From Anastrepha obliqua (taxonomy: Eukaryota; Arthropoda; Insecta; Diptera; Tephritidae), in assembly GCF_027943255.1 (NCBI RefSeq), contig NC_072893.1:30402001-30466000 (forward strand): DNA of 64,000 bases, given 5' to 3'. Position numbers and translations under genes: made by a program. Each line of letters opens with the position of its first letter. Positions within the stretch are counted from its first letter, which is position 1. The notes beneath the pieces were generated by a model that saw only the letters and a list, made by a program, of their open reading frames with translations, made no database searches and was not told the DNA's origin. Shown here piece after piece: positions 31,918 to 42,784 of the stretch.

Positions 31918-33218
31918 TAGGGTGACTCACCAAAACAAGTTGCCGGTTCTTCGAGGGTATTATAAAATGTATTATATTTTAAGACTTCTGCCAAAAAAAA
32001 TTTCAGAAAAATGTTAAGATTTACGTGAGCTGGATTAACTTCAAAATAAAATATATATTACAAGAAAAAAGTAATTCTAATAATTATTAATATTAAAAAA
32101 CAAAAATTAAAATTTATTGTATTAGAAATACTTTCTTTTTAATATTAAAATTTTTAATTTTATTTTTTTTATATTTATTAAAAATACTTTTTTTTAATAT
32201 TAATTTTATTTTGAAATTGGCCAAGCTCATGTAAATCTTAACATTTTTAAGAAATATTTTGGCGGAATTTTTAAAATATAAAACATTTTATAATTCCCTC
32301 GAAACACAGCAACTTTTTTTGCCATTTTTTTCTAATAAATTTTTTTGAAGTGAAACTTCTTAGGTGTCAATGGACGAGCGAGAATGGAGAGTAAAATTTC
32401 AAGGCTATGCAACGTTTTGGGCATTTTCGTTCCGCGAGAGAGAAAAAAGATATAACGTCGAGAAAAAGGAGAGAGAGAGCTATACCTTATATATATTTTA
32501 GATATACTTTAGGCTATTTTTCCTGAGTTTTTCCTTGTGGTTGCTAATTTCTAGTGAGAAATGACCTGCCTATCTTTTGGCGCTTGTTTGTAGGTGCGAA
32601 CTTGTAGAAAATATATTTTTGGTGCTTACTGTTTGGGGCGTTTTTTGGTCCCTATTTTTTTGGCGTTTTTTGGCGTTTCTAGTACTTGCATCCAGGCGTA
32701 TGGACATCTCTACTGCTAAGCTGCTAGCAAAGGTGCTTCCAAAACTTAAAGAAATATGTAATGTTTTTTGGGAAAATGTCGAAATGTGGAAGCGTTGTTC
32801 TGTCATTAAACGTTTCATGATGACTTGCCAAACCTTACTGAACTGAAATGTTAACACAGTTCGTCACTTTCTTATCAATAGCTATCATTCAGCTGACAAC
32901 ACCCTATAGAATATTTTAGGCTTAAAAGATCTGCATAAAAAATTTGAAAAGTTTTATTATGTTTATTATTTATTATGTTATTATTTTTATGTCGGCCTTC
33001 TAAGTTTCAAGTTTTCTAACATTTGAGTTGAGTTTTTGGAAAAAATATTTTTCTAAACGCATTTTATTTCTGAAAAACTCGTTCGATCCAACTCACGTAA
33101 ATCTTAATATTATATTTTTTTGAAATTATTTCCAAATTTTTTGCAGAGATCATAAAATATAATAAATACGATGGAAAAATATCACCATTTTTGTATGTAC
33201 GGATAGTGACGCACCCTA
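31918..33218. mobile_element. hAT-like non-autonomous element, 1.3 kb
   Basis: The ends are TAGGGTGACTCACC (31918) and inverted GGATAGTGACGCACCCTA (to 33218). Similarity of the arms runs on for over 100 bp and includes AATGTTAAGATTTACGTGAG on the left and CTCACGTAAATCTTAATATT on the right (about 33092-33111). A further, inverted, arm-like segment lies inside at 32210-32320 (CTCATGTAAATCTTAACATT). The flanks ATATGCAT and ATGTACAT agree at six of eight positions, compatible with an old 8-bp hAT target duplication. No transposase was found. The dispersed module copy 2 is inside. Confidence 0.6.
32345..32690 (+). repeat. Dispersed repeat module, copy 2
   Basis: Reads AAGTGAAACTTCTTAGGTGT, CAATGGACGAGCGAGAATGG, TTTTCGTTCCGCGAGAGAG, AGCTATACCTTATATATATT, TTTTCCTTGTGGTTGC and TTACTGTTTGGGGCG, collinear with the reverse complement of 2300-2664. 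The copy lies wholly within the hAT-like element between its internal arm and its right half, either as a later insertion or as element cargo. Confidence 0.7.
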
Positions 33219-34224
33219 ATGTACATACATAAATATACACATGTACAAATTCATGTCTATAGCGCACAGAGTTGAAATAGCGTGCAGTGAAAAACAGTAA
33301 TGAGTAGTGCAAACAATAGTTGCTCCCATTGAGGGTTGTTTGCTTTGTGATCTGCCATTTGCTAGGAACACCGCGAACGACTGGGTATGGAAATGAACTG
33401 AATTAAGGAAATCATGGGAAACGTATGTGTAAGGAGGAAGAAAGCAATGAAATGGGGAAATGTAAAGGATTTTGACCACAAATGACTAAATAATTATTTG
33501 TTAGCAGATGAGAATGTGAATAGACAGTTAATTTTGAAAACATCTTTGGTTTCAGTGGAATTTGTTATGTAATGGAGTACATATTTTGAGGCAAATACAG
33601 TGAAGCCCACTCAATTATTTTTGTCTGAAAATATCATATGGATTGATGGATTGAGACAACACAAGGTTGGAGATACATGTGGACTGAGCTACAGAATGAC
33701 TTGCTGGCCGTGCAGTATAGTTGTTAAACTCTCAGTCACTTACCCTTCGTGCGGGCCAAAGTAAAGCATCGAAAGGCCGTAATTGAACTCAACGATTTGT
33801 ATCGCTTCGTCTGTGTTGGTATAACGGAAGCAATGAAAACATATCCAACTGAGGCAATAAGTGTTCTCATATGTATACAACCACTTTCCATTTTAATTGA
33901 AAAAGAAGTTCGTTGCAGCGCTTTAAGATTAAAAATCATCTCCATCTAAAAAGTGGGAATATGAAAGGATATTTGAAAATCTTAGAAGGCTTTCGTCATA
34001 CTCCTGTTCTTTATAGGCTTGGTAGGGTTGATTGTTAACCCCCAAAACCATTCACTTCAGGAGCTTTCAAGTTCGTATTAAGGGGTTACATACGTCCAGC
34101 AGCGCCAAAAATGCGCTAAAAGAAAAACTGTTTTTAGAAGGGATAACAATAAAAATAAGTATAAACAAATTTTATAAATTGTTTATTAGTACTTAAACTT
34201 TATAAAAAAATTTATTTTAATTTT
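33219..34224. other. No recognisable gene; possible TTAA element tip
   Basis: TTAAGGGGTTACATACG at 34078-34094 resembles the tip of TTAA-site elements but no inverted partner was found. Nothing else supported. Confidence 0.35.
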
Positions 34225-35640
34225 TCTTTACAAAAATTGGTATATAAAAAATCACGTAACTTAAAGTACAATAAAAAAAGTTGCCATGGTCTGCATCATT
34301 TCTCAATGAAATGTTGATGGATCTGCAAAAAGTAAAAAAAAATCTTGTAAAATAAAGTTGTAGTAATATGTAGTAGAAAGCTGTCAGTGCTTTGGATGCG
34401 CTTGTTTCAACGTATGATTTCCATAGGAGCTTACTATCGAGGATTATTCCAAGATATTTAATTTCCTTGGATAGCTGGATTGTGACTCCTTTTAGCTTTG
34501 GCAGAACGAGTCCATCAAGCTTCTTTATTTGCCAATAGCCCGTCCGCACAGCACCAAGTGTCAATCCGACCCAGAGTTTTCTGCACTTTCCTGCAGATGT
34601 TCATAAGCGAAGGGCCTGTTACCAAACAAGCAACATCGTCCGCATATGCTTGTTCGTAGACTCCCGAATCGTTTAAGGTGGTGAGTAGAGGATCGATTAC
34701 CATGCACCAGAGCAATGGAGACAGCAGACCGCCTTGGGGGCAGCCTCTATTAACCCCAGATGACACCAACAGATCTTCCTCTGCTCGCACCGAAACGATT
34801 CTTTGGGCCAGCATCGAACGAATCCAATTTACTAGCACCCGGTCTACGCCGTGCCTACTAGCAGAGTTACGCATACTATCAAAAGTGGCATTATCAAACG
34901 CCCCCTTTATGTCTAAAAAGATGCCCATAGCGTAGTCCCTCCTGTCGATGGCAAATCGAATGGCGGCCTCATTCACCACAGATCTGGCAACGAACCAGTC
35001 ATGCCGAGAAGGTGTAACAGCTCTGACAACTGCCTCTATCAATAAGGGCTGTTGACGGCTGATGCTTATCTGATTACCAGGAAAGTGAGATTCCATCAGC
35101 AAGCTGAGTGTCTCACTTTTCCGCTCCTTGAAGGAGCCATCAGATTTCCTAAGTGACCCCAGCTTTGCAGTTGGGCCCCTTTTCAGGATCCTAACCAATT
35201 TCGCCGTGTCACTCAGAGATTCAATACTGCTGCAGAATTCCCTAAATGAGGCTCTTTTCGATTCCCGAATAACATCACGGTATCGCTCCCAGTCCTCTGC
35301 ACGGCTAGTCTTGAAGGCCCCGTTTAGAAGTTTTCTCGACTCATCCCTCAACATCTGGAGCTCTCGATTCCACCAAGGAACGGGAGTCCGGCTAGGGAGA
35401 GATCGAATTTAACAGGCTGACTCAAAACATTCGGTTAGGTGAGTTTCTCAACAGCCGCCTCAACGGCCTGTTCTTTTCGAAGCCTTGGTGGCGTAACGTC
35501 AAGGTCCCGCAACGCCTCTCTAAACTTCTGCCAGTCTGTTTTTCTTGGGTTTCTAAAGGGCAATGGCATTTTTGCCTCCTCGCCACACTGAAACTCAATG
35601 TACCGACGTGGTTTACTAATGGGTCGAAATTAGAAGATTT
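34225..35640 (-). pseudogene. LOA/R1-type LINE ORF2: endonuclease end and RT
   Basis: The minus frame 35354-34515 (279 codons) covers the linker (MLRDESRKLLNGAF; VPWWNRELQ just upstream at about 35385) and the reverse transcriptase. Visible are FLDIKGAFDNATFDSM (catalytic Asp, about 34925-34880), VNRGCPQGGLLSPLLWCMVI (about 34756-34697) and YEQAYADDVACLV (catalytic YADD, about 34660-34625). About 90 residues of the fingers are missing between LLIEAVVRAVTPSRHD and WFVARSV. After a frameshift, GLVLPKLKGVTIQLSKEIKY then LGIILDSKLLWK (34515-34425) gives the thumb. Sequence at 35420-35640 encodes decayed endonuclease C-terminal sequence. The element is truncated before RNase H. Of the broken LINEs here this has the best preserved polymerase core. 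Confidence 0.85.
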
Positions 35641-35689
35641 ATTTGAAGATGAAAGAAAAAGGGCGGGAATTAATAGGCCTAATTGGAGC

Positions 35690-36325
35690 CTAATTATTGG
35701 GCCCTCTGATCGAACACTATGCATTCGAAAGTGTACAAGAATTTACCTTTCTGGGTATCAAAATATCAGCCAATAAGGATACATCATTGACAATAAATGA
35801 TAGAGTTTTAACGGCAAATACGTATTGCTTTTATAATTTGAAGCTGCTTAAGTCTAAATTATTATCTTACGACCTTAAGGATATACAAAACCTTGATCCA
35901 CCACGTTCTCAACTGTGAACGCTTAAAACTATTGAAATTAATCAGCTATTGGTATTTGAAAGAAAAATATTGCGAAAAATATATGGATTTATAAGACTGC
36001 AAGACGGTACCTATCGAATTATTGTATATATAATCTTGAGTTGGAACAATTAGCAAAAAACGATACTGTGATAAGAGTTATAAAATCCCAGAGGATAGAT
36101 GGCTCGTACTCTTGTTTAGAATGCCCAAGGAGAGAACAACTCGAGAGTCAGTTGAATTACGCCCTGTTAAAATACGAAAAAGAGGACGCCCCAGAAAAAG
36201 ATGGCTCAAAGACGTGGAAGTTGACCTTGAAAAGCTGAACGTGTGGCGGTGGAAGGAGATAGCCTTAGATAGAGACAGATGGCGCAAGATTGTGAATGAA
36301 GCAATAGTTCACCACGGACTGTGAT
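35690..36325 (+). pseudogene. RTE-like LINE ORF2 C terminus
   Basis: The frame 35697-35918 reads FESVQEFTFLGIKISANKDT and NTYCFYNLKLLKSKLL; further on are FERKILRKIYGFIRLQDGTY (35954-36013), EQLAKNDTVIRVIKSQRI (36041-36094), and in another frame RKRGRPRKRWLKDVEVDLEK (36177-36236) then WRKIVNEAIVHHGL-stop (36282-36324). This is the canonical order for RTE-type proteins after the palm. Two frameshifts and internal stops. It is close to full length for this region, so only the 5' end is missing. Confidence 0.8.
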
Positions 36326-36584
36326 GCTAAGAAGCAGAAGAAATTCAAAAATTCGAATTCAATGGAGTTTTACCCAACAATCTTCCAGGCAGAAATGCAT
36401 GACATCTACATATGTGGGAGATGTATGAATGCGGAAAAATTTAGCCAGTATTGCTCGTCTTTGTATAACAAATGCAATTCCTCTTATCATGAACTCAGTG
36501 GCATGCTTTGTTGTAGGATTTTGTTTACCTTACGCACTGAGTGGAGTTTTATCTTCTTTAGATTGCTTGATAAATTTCTCCCAA

Positions 36585-37295
36585 GTAATTGTTTTTGGTA
36601 CCTCTGTCTTCACTGACGGTTCCAAGAAGGGATCGGGAGTGGGAGCAGGGGTTTCTCTAAATCAGCCAATTTATCACATATTTCGTTAAAATTGCCGATT
36701 ACTGCTAGTGTTTTTCAGGCAGAAGTCGTTGCGATCCTGCATGCATGCCAAGTGCTTAGGGAACGTGGGAGCAAGGGTGATATGCACATTTTCTCCGATA
36801 GTTAGATCAAGGCTCTGACGACGCCATGGCACCATGATCCAAACTAGTCAACTACTGTAAGGAGGAAATCAGATCTCTTGGGTAGCTTTTCTCTGACTTG
36901 ACTTTCATGACATAGGAACATAGAGGGAAATGAAGTCGCTTATGCGCTTGCCAGATAAGGATCGACTGGATTGGTTTCACACACCTCCTACCCGGCCGAT
37001 GTCCACTGATTGTTGTCAAAAGGGAATTGCACAACTTATTTTCTAGAAAACTGCAGAACAATTGGAATTTCATTTCTTCGTGTGATATATTGGGAACTCC
37101 TCCACGCCAATCAAATTCCAAACTCGTAGCTGTGTTTACCGATCACTGAACGATCAGCACGCACGCAGAACAGTTAGGTTTACCATTTAATCCTCATTGT
37201 AGAAGTTGTGGGGACCTTTCAGAGAGTGATGTAAAGTATAAGTGATGTACAAGTGATGTAGAGTGCTTTTAGTGATGGTATCGAAGATCGTCATG
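36585..37295 (+). pseudogene. LINE RNase H and zinc-like C terminus
   Basis: Reads GTSVFTDGSKKGSGVGAGVS (36600-36659, first catalytic Asp), SVFQAEVVAILHACQVL (36711-36760, Glu), MHIFSDS-stop-IKAL (36782-36815, Asp) and RNIEGNEVAYALAR (36918-36955, last Asp replaced: VAYAL for KADxL). Later NPHCRSCGD-like sequence (about 37190-37215) is the start of the zinc-like domain. Stops and frameshifts throughout. Same family as 13640-13800. Confidence 0.7.
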
Positions 37296-38984
37296 TAAAT
37301 GAGCGAAACAGTATCATCGAAATAAAAGAATTACTAATTCACGGAAGAGCTTTAGGGCAAACCTGCCGACTAAAGATTCCTTTTAAAAATAAAAGAAGAT
37401 TTTTTAAAGTTAGGGCAAACGACTGCCTTCCAACTATTAGGAGTGAGCTGTGTGAGCTGCTAGAGCTGACTGAGCTGACTTCTGATAGAATGGCTTTATT
37501 TTTATACTTTCTTTTTGCCTTGTCATCAATATACATAATTACAATCAAACATTTGTTGCAAGTAACAAATCAATAACAAAGTTGTAAACACTTAAAAATA
37601 CTATACAAATAAAATTCTGCTTAGGTTGACTTAAATTTTATTCGGGGTTAGCTTACTTCACAGTGAGTTATGGCTTTGCTTTGGAGTGGGGTATCGTGTA
37701 ACAAAAGTGCATTTGGTGTGTGCCATGTGTTTACTTATGTTTCGGGTTTCAAAGAAAAGGGCAAAGAGTTTATGTTATTGAAATTAAAAAAGAATTATGT
37801 CATTAAAGTGGAGTAAATTGAAATAAAAGAATTATGTCATTAAAATTGAAAGTAGCGTGGATTGAAGTGGTTTACTTAATTTGAGTTGGAGTATTAGGAA
37901 TATTTGGAAGTGAAGTGGAGGTACTCTACAGTGAGATGGTTGGGCAGTTTCTGTGTAAATGTCCGGGTTTGGCAGATAGGTGCTTCACCCATTTCGCCCA
38001 CCTATCTACTTTTTTTGGTTTTAACTTTTTCAGCAGTTGATCAGTGAGAAATAGTTAATTCTGATCGTCTCTGCACTGGTTCTACCAGCGAGCGAGTATT
38101 AAAGTTTTCAGGCACGCATGCGAGTATTATTAGACCACCAGGAAACTGCACCAACTTTAATGTTTTTATGTAATTTTGTGCAATTTCAATCACCATCGAA
38201 GCATTTGACATGCGGCTAATTCTATTGAAAATTATCATTTCATCTGCATACAGTCAAAATGTTAGACCGATTAAAAAAGTCGCCAATGTTGCAACACCAA
38301 TGCTATTCACACTCCACCAGCAGTGAAACAAATCAGCCTGAAAGAGGTTCACATAATTGAATGCATCTGATTACATAAACAAATAATTATTCTAAACGCA
38401 ATTGTAAATATTAACAAATTTCCTATTATGCCACTCTAAACATATTGAGAAGTCATTTAATTCAAATCAAATACCTGCATACATTCGTATATTTATTAAA
38501 AATTAATTAAAGCAGAAAATAAGCTATCGTTGCATGCTACATTTAATTTATATGTATGTGTGTGTAAACAAGTGAAATAATTTAAATTGCGCTCTGTCGA
38601 CTTCCAAATGAACGCAGTCGATTATGACAGCTCATTCAAAAAGTTATCAAATTAAATTCTAATTTGAAATCATTAAAGCTTAACACACATACAAACATAC
38701 ACGCTTACATATTTCAGGCATTACACTCATCAATTTAATGAAGATTTATGATTCATAGAGACTGATTTAAAACTGTCACATTTCACAGATATTTGAGTAA
38801 ATGTAACTTTTCACATTATCCTTAAAGTTAATTGCCGTTCCATACGAGCGATCCATCAATATTTGCTTTTGAAGTGCACACACACGCACATGCAATAAGT
38901 GTGGGATTAGTTTTGAAGAGCTAGAAATGTATTTTATATATTATATTGGAATACTACATTGGAAATGTTTGATTCGAAAAAATA
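37296..38984. other. No recognisable gene; a 40-bp duplication
   Basis: ATTGAAATTAAAAAAGAATT-ATGTCATTAAA (37777 on) is repeated at 37817 with a 40-bp period. GAGCTG repeats at 37443-37480. Otherwise unassigned. Confidence 0.45.
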
Positions 38985-39552
38985 TCAGCTGTGATAGGAT
39001 AAAGTGTGACTTGTTTTTGGATCTTTGTGGTCTTCTTTAAGGACACTACTGATATCGCGTCTTGAACGCTTCTTCGGCCTTCCAGATCTTGGCTTGTTTT
39101 CGGTACTGTTGGCTTTTTTATAGTTTTTGACAATAGTTTGCACTGTAGAGCGACTTAATTTTACTATTTCGGCAATTTCCCCGTAAGATTTGTTTTCTTT
39201 TCGAAGATGAACCACCAGATTTCGATCTGACTGCTGAATTTCTTTTCTATTTGCCATTTTTAAAGTTAAAACGTGTTTTACAAATCGCTTTCTGAATTTA
39301 AATAATTGTAATGTTTGACAGATAAAGCAAATCAAGAAAACTAAAGGGTTGTTTCCCTTTAAGTTCTTCATTTTCCTATGTATTTTATGAGTTGCCAAAG
39401 CTGTATGTAGACTTTTTTCCCGCCGATTTCTAAGTTTATCGCCAATAGTTTGTAAGTTACCAATATTTTCAAAATATGTTGAATGTTATCACTAGTTCTC
39501 TAGAAGTTGAAAATAGTAGGGTGTATGTAGAGTTTTTTCCTTAACTGTATAT
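38985..39552 (-). pseudogene. Tc1-like transposon 5' end and transposase N terminus
   Basis: The minus strand reads MANRKEIQQSDRNLVVHLRK (39257-39198), SYGEIAEIVKLSRSTVQTIV (39185-39126) and NKPRSGRPKKRSRRDISSVL (39098-39039): two helix-turn-helix units joined by the GRPK hook of Tc1 DNA-binding domains. Outside the gene, GTATGTAGAC/GTTTTTTCC occurs twice in direct orientation (about 39402-39422 and 39521-39541), about 119 bp apart. Such internal direct repeats within a long inverted repeat are known in Paris, S and Minos elements. The outer tip ends near TA at about 39549. The catalytic domain is missing. Confidence 0.7.
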
Positions 39553-39774
39553 ATTTCCAAATATAGTTCATACATGCCTCCCATTTTTTTCAAGTGTCAT
39601 TAAAAGTTTAAGCTTTTTAACCAGAATTTCTGAAATTATTCTGAATATGCAGTTTTATAGCCCATAGTATCTTAGTATCACAAAGTGTAAGTTCCAAGTG
39701 TCAAAAAACACCATTCATTAAAATTTTTTTTTTTTCGCTGTGCTGTCAAGCCTTTTCCTCCATACAAAGTTCAC

Positions 39775-40020
39775 AAAGGGTGGTTAAATTTTAAGGGCCG
39801 ATATTGAATGTGAACCACACCTAAACGTCAAATTTGTTTGTACATTTCGTTTGACATTTAGAATTTCAGACTAACTCAATTGGAACCATTGAAAGATACA
39901 TAATCGAGCAATGCGTTAAAATTATTCAGGCTTATTATGAAAACGGGCGTTCAAATCAAAATGCATATCGCGCACTTCGTGAAGAAAATCATCAATCAAT
40001 CAATTGAAAATGATTATCCA
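39775..40020 (+). pseudogene. Tc1/mariner-superfamily 5' end and HTH
   Basis: GGGTGGTTAAATTTTAAGGG (39778-39797) looks like the left end. After it GTIERYIIEQCVKIIQAYYE (39889-39948) and NGRSNQNAYRALREENH, the MERFxxEQRxxIIxxYYxNxxSxxxxxRALR start of the same transposase lineage as 27104. The copy breaks off after about 40 codons. Confidence 0.65.
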
Positions 40021-40029
40021 TATGCGGCA

Positions 40030-40400
40030 TAGGAAGAAACTAAATCCAATATTTTGGACGCATCAGAAGAAGTTTTAGGCAAACGGCTAGTAAGCATTGC
40101 TAAGGCTATGGGGAACAAAACTCCCTGATTCACCGAAGAAGTAAAATGGATTACTGAACAGAAAAAGAAGACATATTTAGACTGGAAGGCAGAAAACAGC
40201 AGACGAAAGTAAACAACGCTACATTAAACAAAAAAATTAATCAATAAAAGAATTAGAAAAATACATTAATCATATTATGAAAGCTTGACAAAGTCCATGG
40301 AAAATGATATTTAGAACTCAGAAGAGAGAAGTGAATGACACAATAAAAATCGGGAATCGTACAAAAATAACAACACAGCGACATGGCGAGCGCGCCATTC
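40030..40400 (+). pseudogene. RTE-like LINE, endonuclease-RT linker
   Basis: Frame reads SNILDASEEVLGKRL (about 40045), then KTP-stop-FTEEVKWITEQKKKTY (about 40118-40175) and LDWKAENSR, continuing in other frames as QRYIKQK and KELEKYINHIMK. The block TPWWxEEVxxxxxxKKxAYxxW is the linker between endonuclease and RT in RTE-type LINEs. Neither flanking domain is preserved. Confidence 0.55.
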
Positions 40401-40424
40401 TATGATTATGAATCTAGAGATGTA

Positions 40425-41654
40425 CAGGGTCCGGCACTCGAAGTGTAACCAACTTAAGACTGCCCAAGCAGCTGATGCTCTTCTGTTAGTTGATTAAATG
40501 ACATAAATGACAGTCCAGAGTATTATTTACAAGCGCGTGGATATATTTTGCCGAGAGTAAACGCGAAAAAAGAAAATCAGTGATGGATTTCAAAAGTATA
40601 AAGGTGATTGCATTATATTTGACTGGAAAATCACAACCAGCGATTGCGCGTGAGCTCGAGCACCTTAAAGTAAATAACGTTTTTGTTTATCGCACCATTA
40701 CTCATTACAATAATACTGGTAGCATCACGAAATGTCATGGAGATGGTCATCAAAAGACTGCAACGTCATGTGAAATGGTTCAAAAAGTGAAGAAGCGACT
40801 TGAGCGAAATCCCCGACGAAGTGACAATCGAATGGCGAAAGAACTGAAAATATTAGACCGTAGCATCCACCGCATACTGAAAAATAGTTTCAAAGTCAAT
40901 AATTACAAGATCCAAAACGCGCATGATCTCACACCAAAGCAGCAACAAGTCACGCTTGAGAGAGCGAAAGAGTTGCTTCCCTTGGCCGAAACCGTTCAAT
41001 TTCCGAAAAATGTGTTTTCTGACGAGAAAATTTTTCAAATTGAGCAATTCGTAAGCTCACAAAAGGATATAGTCCGGGAGCCAGGGGTCGATACAGCAAG
41101 AATGTATTATTGCGTTCATATATTTTGGCGGTGCGTGGGATTTTCAATGCTTCGGCTGACGGTCTTTCCACCGCTATAAACGCAGCTGACTATCATTATT
41201 ATATTTTCATATGTGTCCAAAATTATGTAAAAAAATTTCAATCGGCATAAAGTAGTTTAACTTTTTAATTTATTTTACAAGTTCGCCTGCTCAGCTGACG
41301 TATTTTCCCCCGGGCCAAGAATGGCTAAAAAACAACGTTTCGAACTTCAGAACGTCCACACAATAGCTCTCAAATCGAATCCGTCCAAACTAAAAGATTC
41401 ACCAGTCTCGATGAGCTGAAAAAAACCATTGCCCGCGAGTGGGCCAAAATACCTACAAGTCACATTCGGGCAGCTGGCGATTCGTTTCTGGACCGTCTCA
41501 AGGCCATAGTCAAGGAAAAAAGTGGTCATATCGAGAAAAAGTAAATTGATTCTTAATTTTTATTTATTATTTTCACCTTGAATTGAATGAAAGTAATTTT
41601 CCAAACTGAACTTATGACCTTTTTAATTGGTTACACTTCATATGCCGGATCCTG
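40425..41654 (+). mobile_element. Tc-like transposon with TIRs
   Basis: The ends CAGGGTCCGGCACTCGAAGT (40425) and inverted ACTTCATATGCCGGATCCTG (to 41654) are flanked by TA (40423-40424, 41655-41656). The frame 40580-41179 (199 codons) encodes a tandem HTH DNA-binding domain (MDFKSIKVIALYLTGKSQPA; SIHRILKNSFKVNNYKIQ) and the first aspartate block NVFSDEKIFQIEQF (41008-41050). The second and third acidic blocks are lost or scrambled in 41060-41390; the C terminus resumes as LDELKKTIAREWAKIPTSHI and GDSFLDRLKAIVK (to stop at 41544). 1230 bp, dead. It appears inserted in a Tc1 remnant whose coding sequence resumes at 41657. Confidence 0.85.
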
Positions 41655-41656
41655 TA

Positions 41657-42560
41657 TATTTGGCTCAGTTGGCAAATCCTTTGTGTAGCGGAGGCCCAAT
41701 AAACAGTTGTAGCTGAAGAATCGGAGTGTGACTGTGAAACACGGGGATGGAGGTGTAACCGTTTCGGCTTGCATAGCAGCATCAGGGGTGGGAAATTTAG
41801 TTTTCATTGATGACATTATGGACAAGAAGATGTATTTGGGAATACTAAAAGAGAATTTACTTCAAAGTGCCGAAAAGCTGGGTCTACGACGAAACTTGAG
41901 GCCTTATCAAGAATAATGACCCTAAGTATAAGTTGGGAATACTGTACACCTGGTTTACAGGGTTGGCCATATTAAACTGACCCATTGAGTAACCCTATAA
42001 CTTTTTACTGTAATTTGAAATCTAAGGTTTACGTCAACAAGCCAAAGACACTAGGCGCACTTAAGGCCAATATCCGACGGGAAATAGCCGCCATATCGGC
42101 CGAGACGCTGGCCAAAACTATGGAAAACGCCGAAAAACGGGCACATTACGCTATACGAGCTAAGGGCGACCACTTGCGCGATATCATATTCAAAAAGTGA
42201 TGTAAACGAATCTCCTTGAACTAAATTAAATGTTTTTCACAATGAAACACAAAAAAATGTTTCTTTTTCCATATTTTTTTAATAATCACATGGGTCAGTT
42301 TAATATGGCCAACCCTGTATATAGAATTGTCCACATGTTATGGAACCACCGACCCAGTCTCCTGACATAAATGTAAGAGAAAACTTTTGAGCAATATTGG
42401 GGAAAAAGCAGCAGAAAATATAATGTTTCCAACAAAGTAACCATGAAAAATGCATTGAGAGAAGAGTGGGCCAAAATTGTACCAGAACTGACACAAAAAT
42501 TGGTCGATTGAAAGCAAAATCAGCTTAAGGAGGTTATATCCCAAACTGCTTACCACACTT
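41657..42560 (+). pseudogene. Tc1 transposase remnant, twice interrupted
   Basis: From 41658 the frame reads FGSVGKSFV-stop-RRPNKQL, then SVTVKHGDGGVTVSACIAAS (41724-41783), GVGNLVFIDDIM, LLQSAEKLGL (41858-41887) and a decayed YQENNDPKYKLGI (second aspartate). At 41958-42317 it is interrupted by a short transposon. It then resumes QSPDINV-like (about 42357-42377) and VTMKNALREEWAKIVPELTQ (42441-42500), ending near 42550. These are Tc1 DD34E blocks. The N-terminal half should lie left of the TA at 40423; a faint DYESRD (compare SDESK) just before 40422 may be its trace. Confidence 0.75.
41958..42317 (+). mobile_element. 360-bp TA-flanked transposon derivative
   Basis: A perfect inverted repeat of at least 26 bp: CAGGGTTGGCCATATTAAAC then TGACCC on the left, GGGTCA then GTTTAATATGGCCAACCCTG on the right, flanked by TA (41956-41957, 42318-42319). 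Inside, 42012-42200 encodes SKVYVNKPKTLGALKANIRR and EIAAISAETLAKTMEN, ending HLRDIIFKK-stop: the C-terminal 60 residues of a Tc1/mariner-superfamily transposase of the LWGYxKSKVY lineage. It therefore arose by internal deletion of a full element. Perfect ends suggest it is young. Confidence 0.9.
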
Positions 42561-42784
42561 AAATATTAAAAATATATTTATAATCAAAGAGCTCAATATT
42601 TATATTTGAATGTGAAAAGTGAACATTTTTATTTTTTTATATTTTTGTAAGGAAAAAAACATAATTAAAAAAAAGAAAACCCAGATATTTAAGGAGTCAT
42701 AATTAGTCCTCTTCAAAACTGTGGTTTTATGTTTACGATACATAATTTAATTATCAAGCAATCAAGTAAGAGGGAAATTTCCCT

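Noticed and set aside
34078..34225. TTAA element beginning TTAAGGGGTTACATACG
   Set aside because: No inverted partner or TTAA at a right end could be found, so it is noted only as a possible tip.
37339..37560. Possible LTR
   Set aside because: GAGCTG repeats and a polyadenylation-like AT area suggested an LTR, but no TG...CA pair, primer-binding site or second copy was seen.
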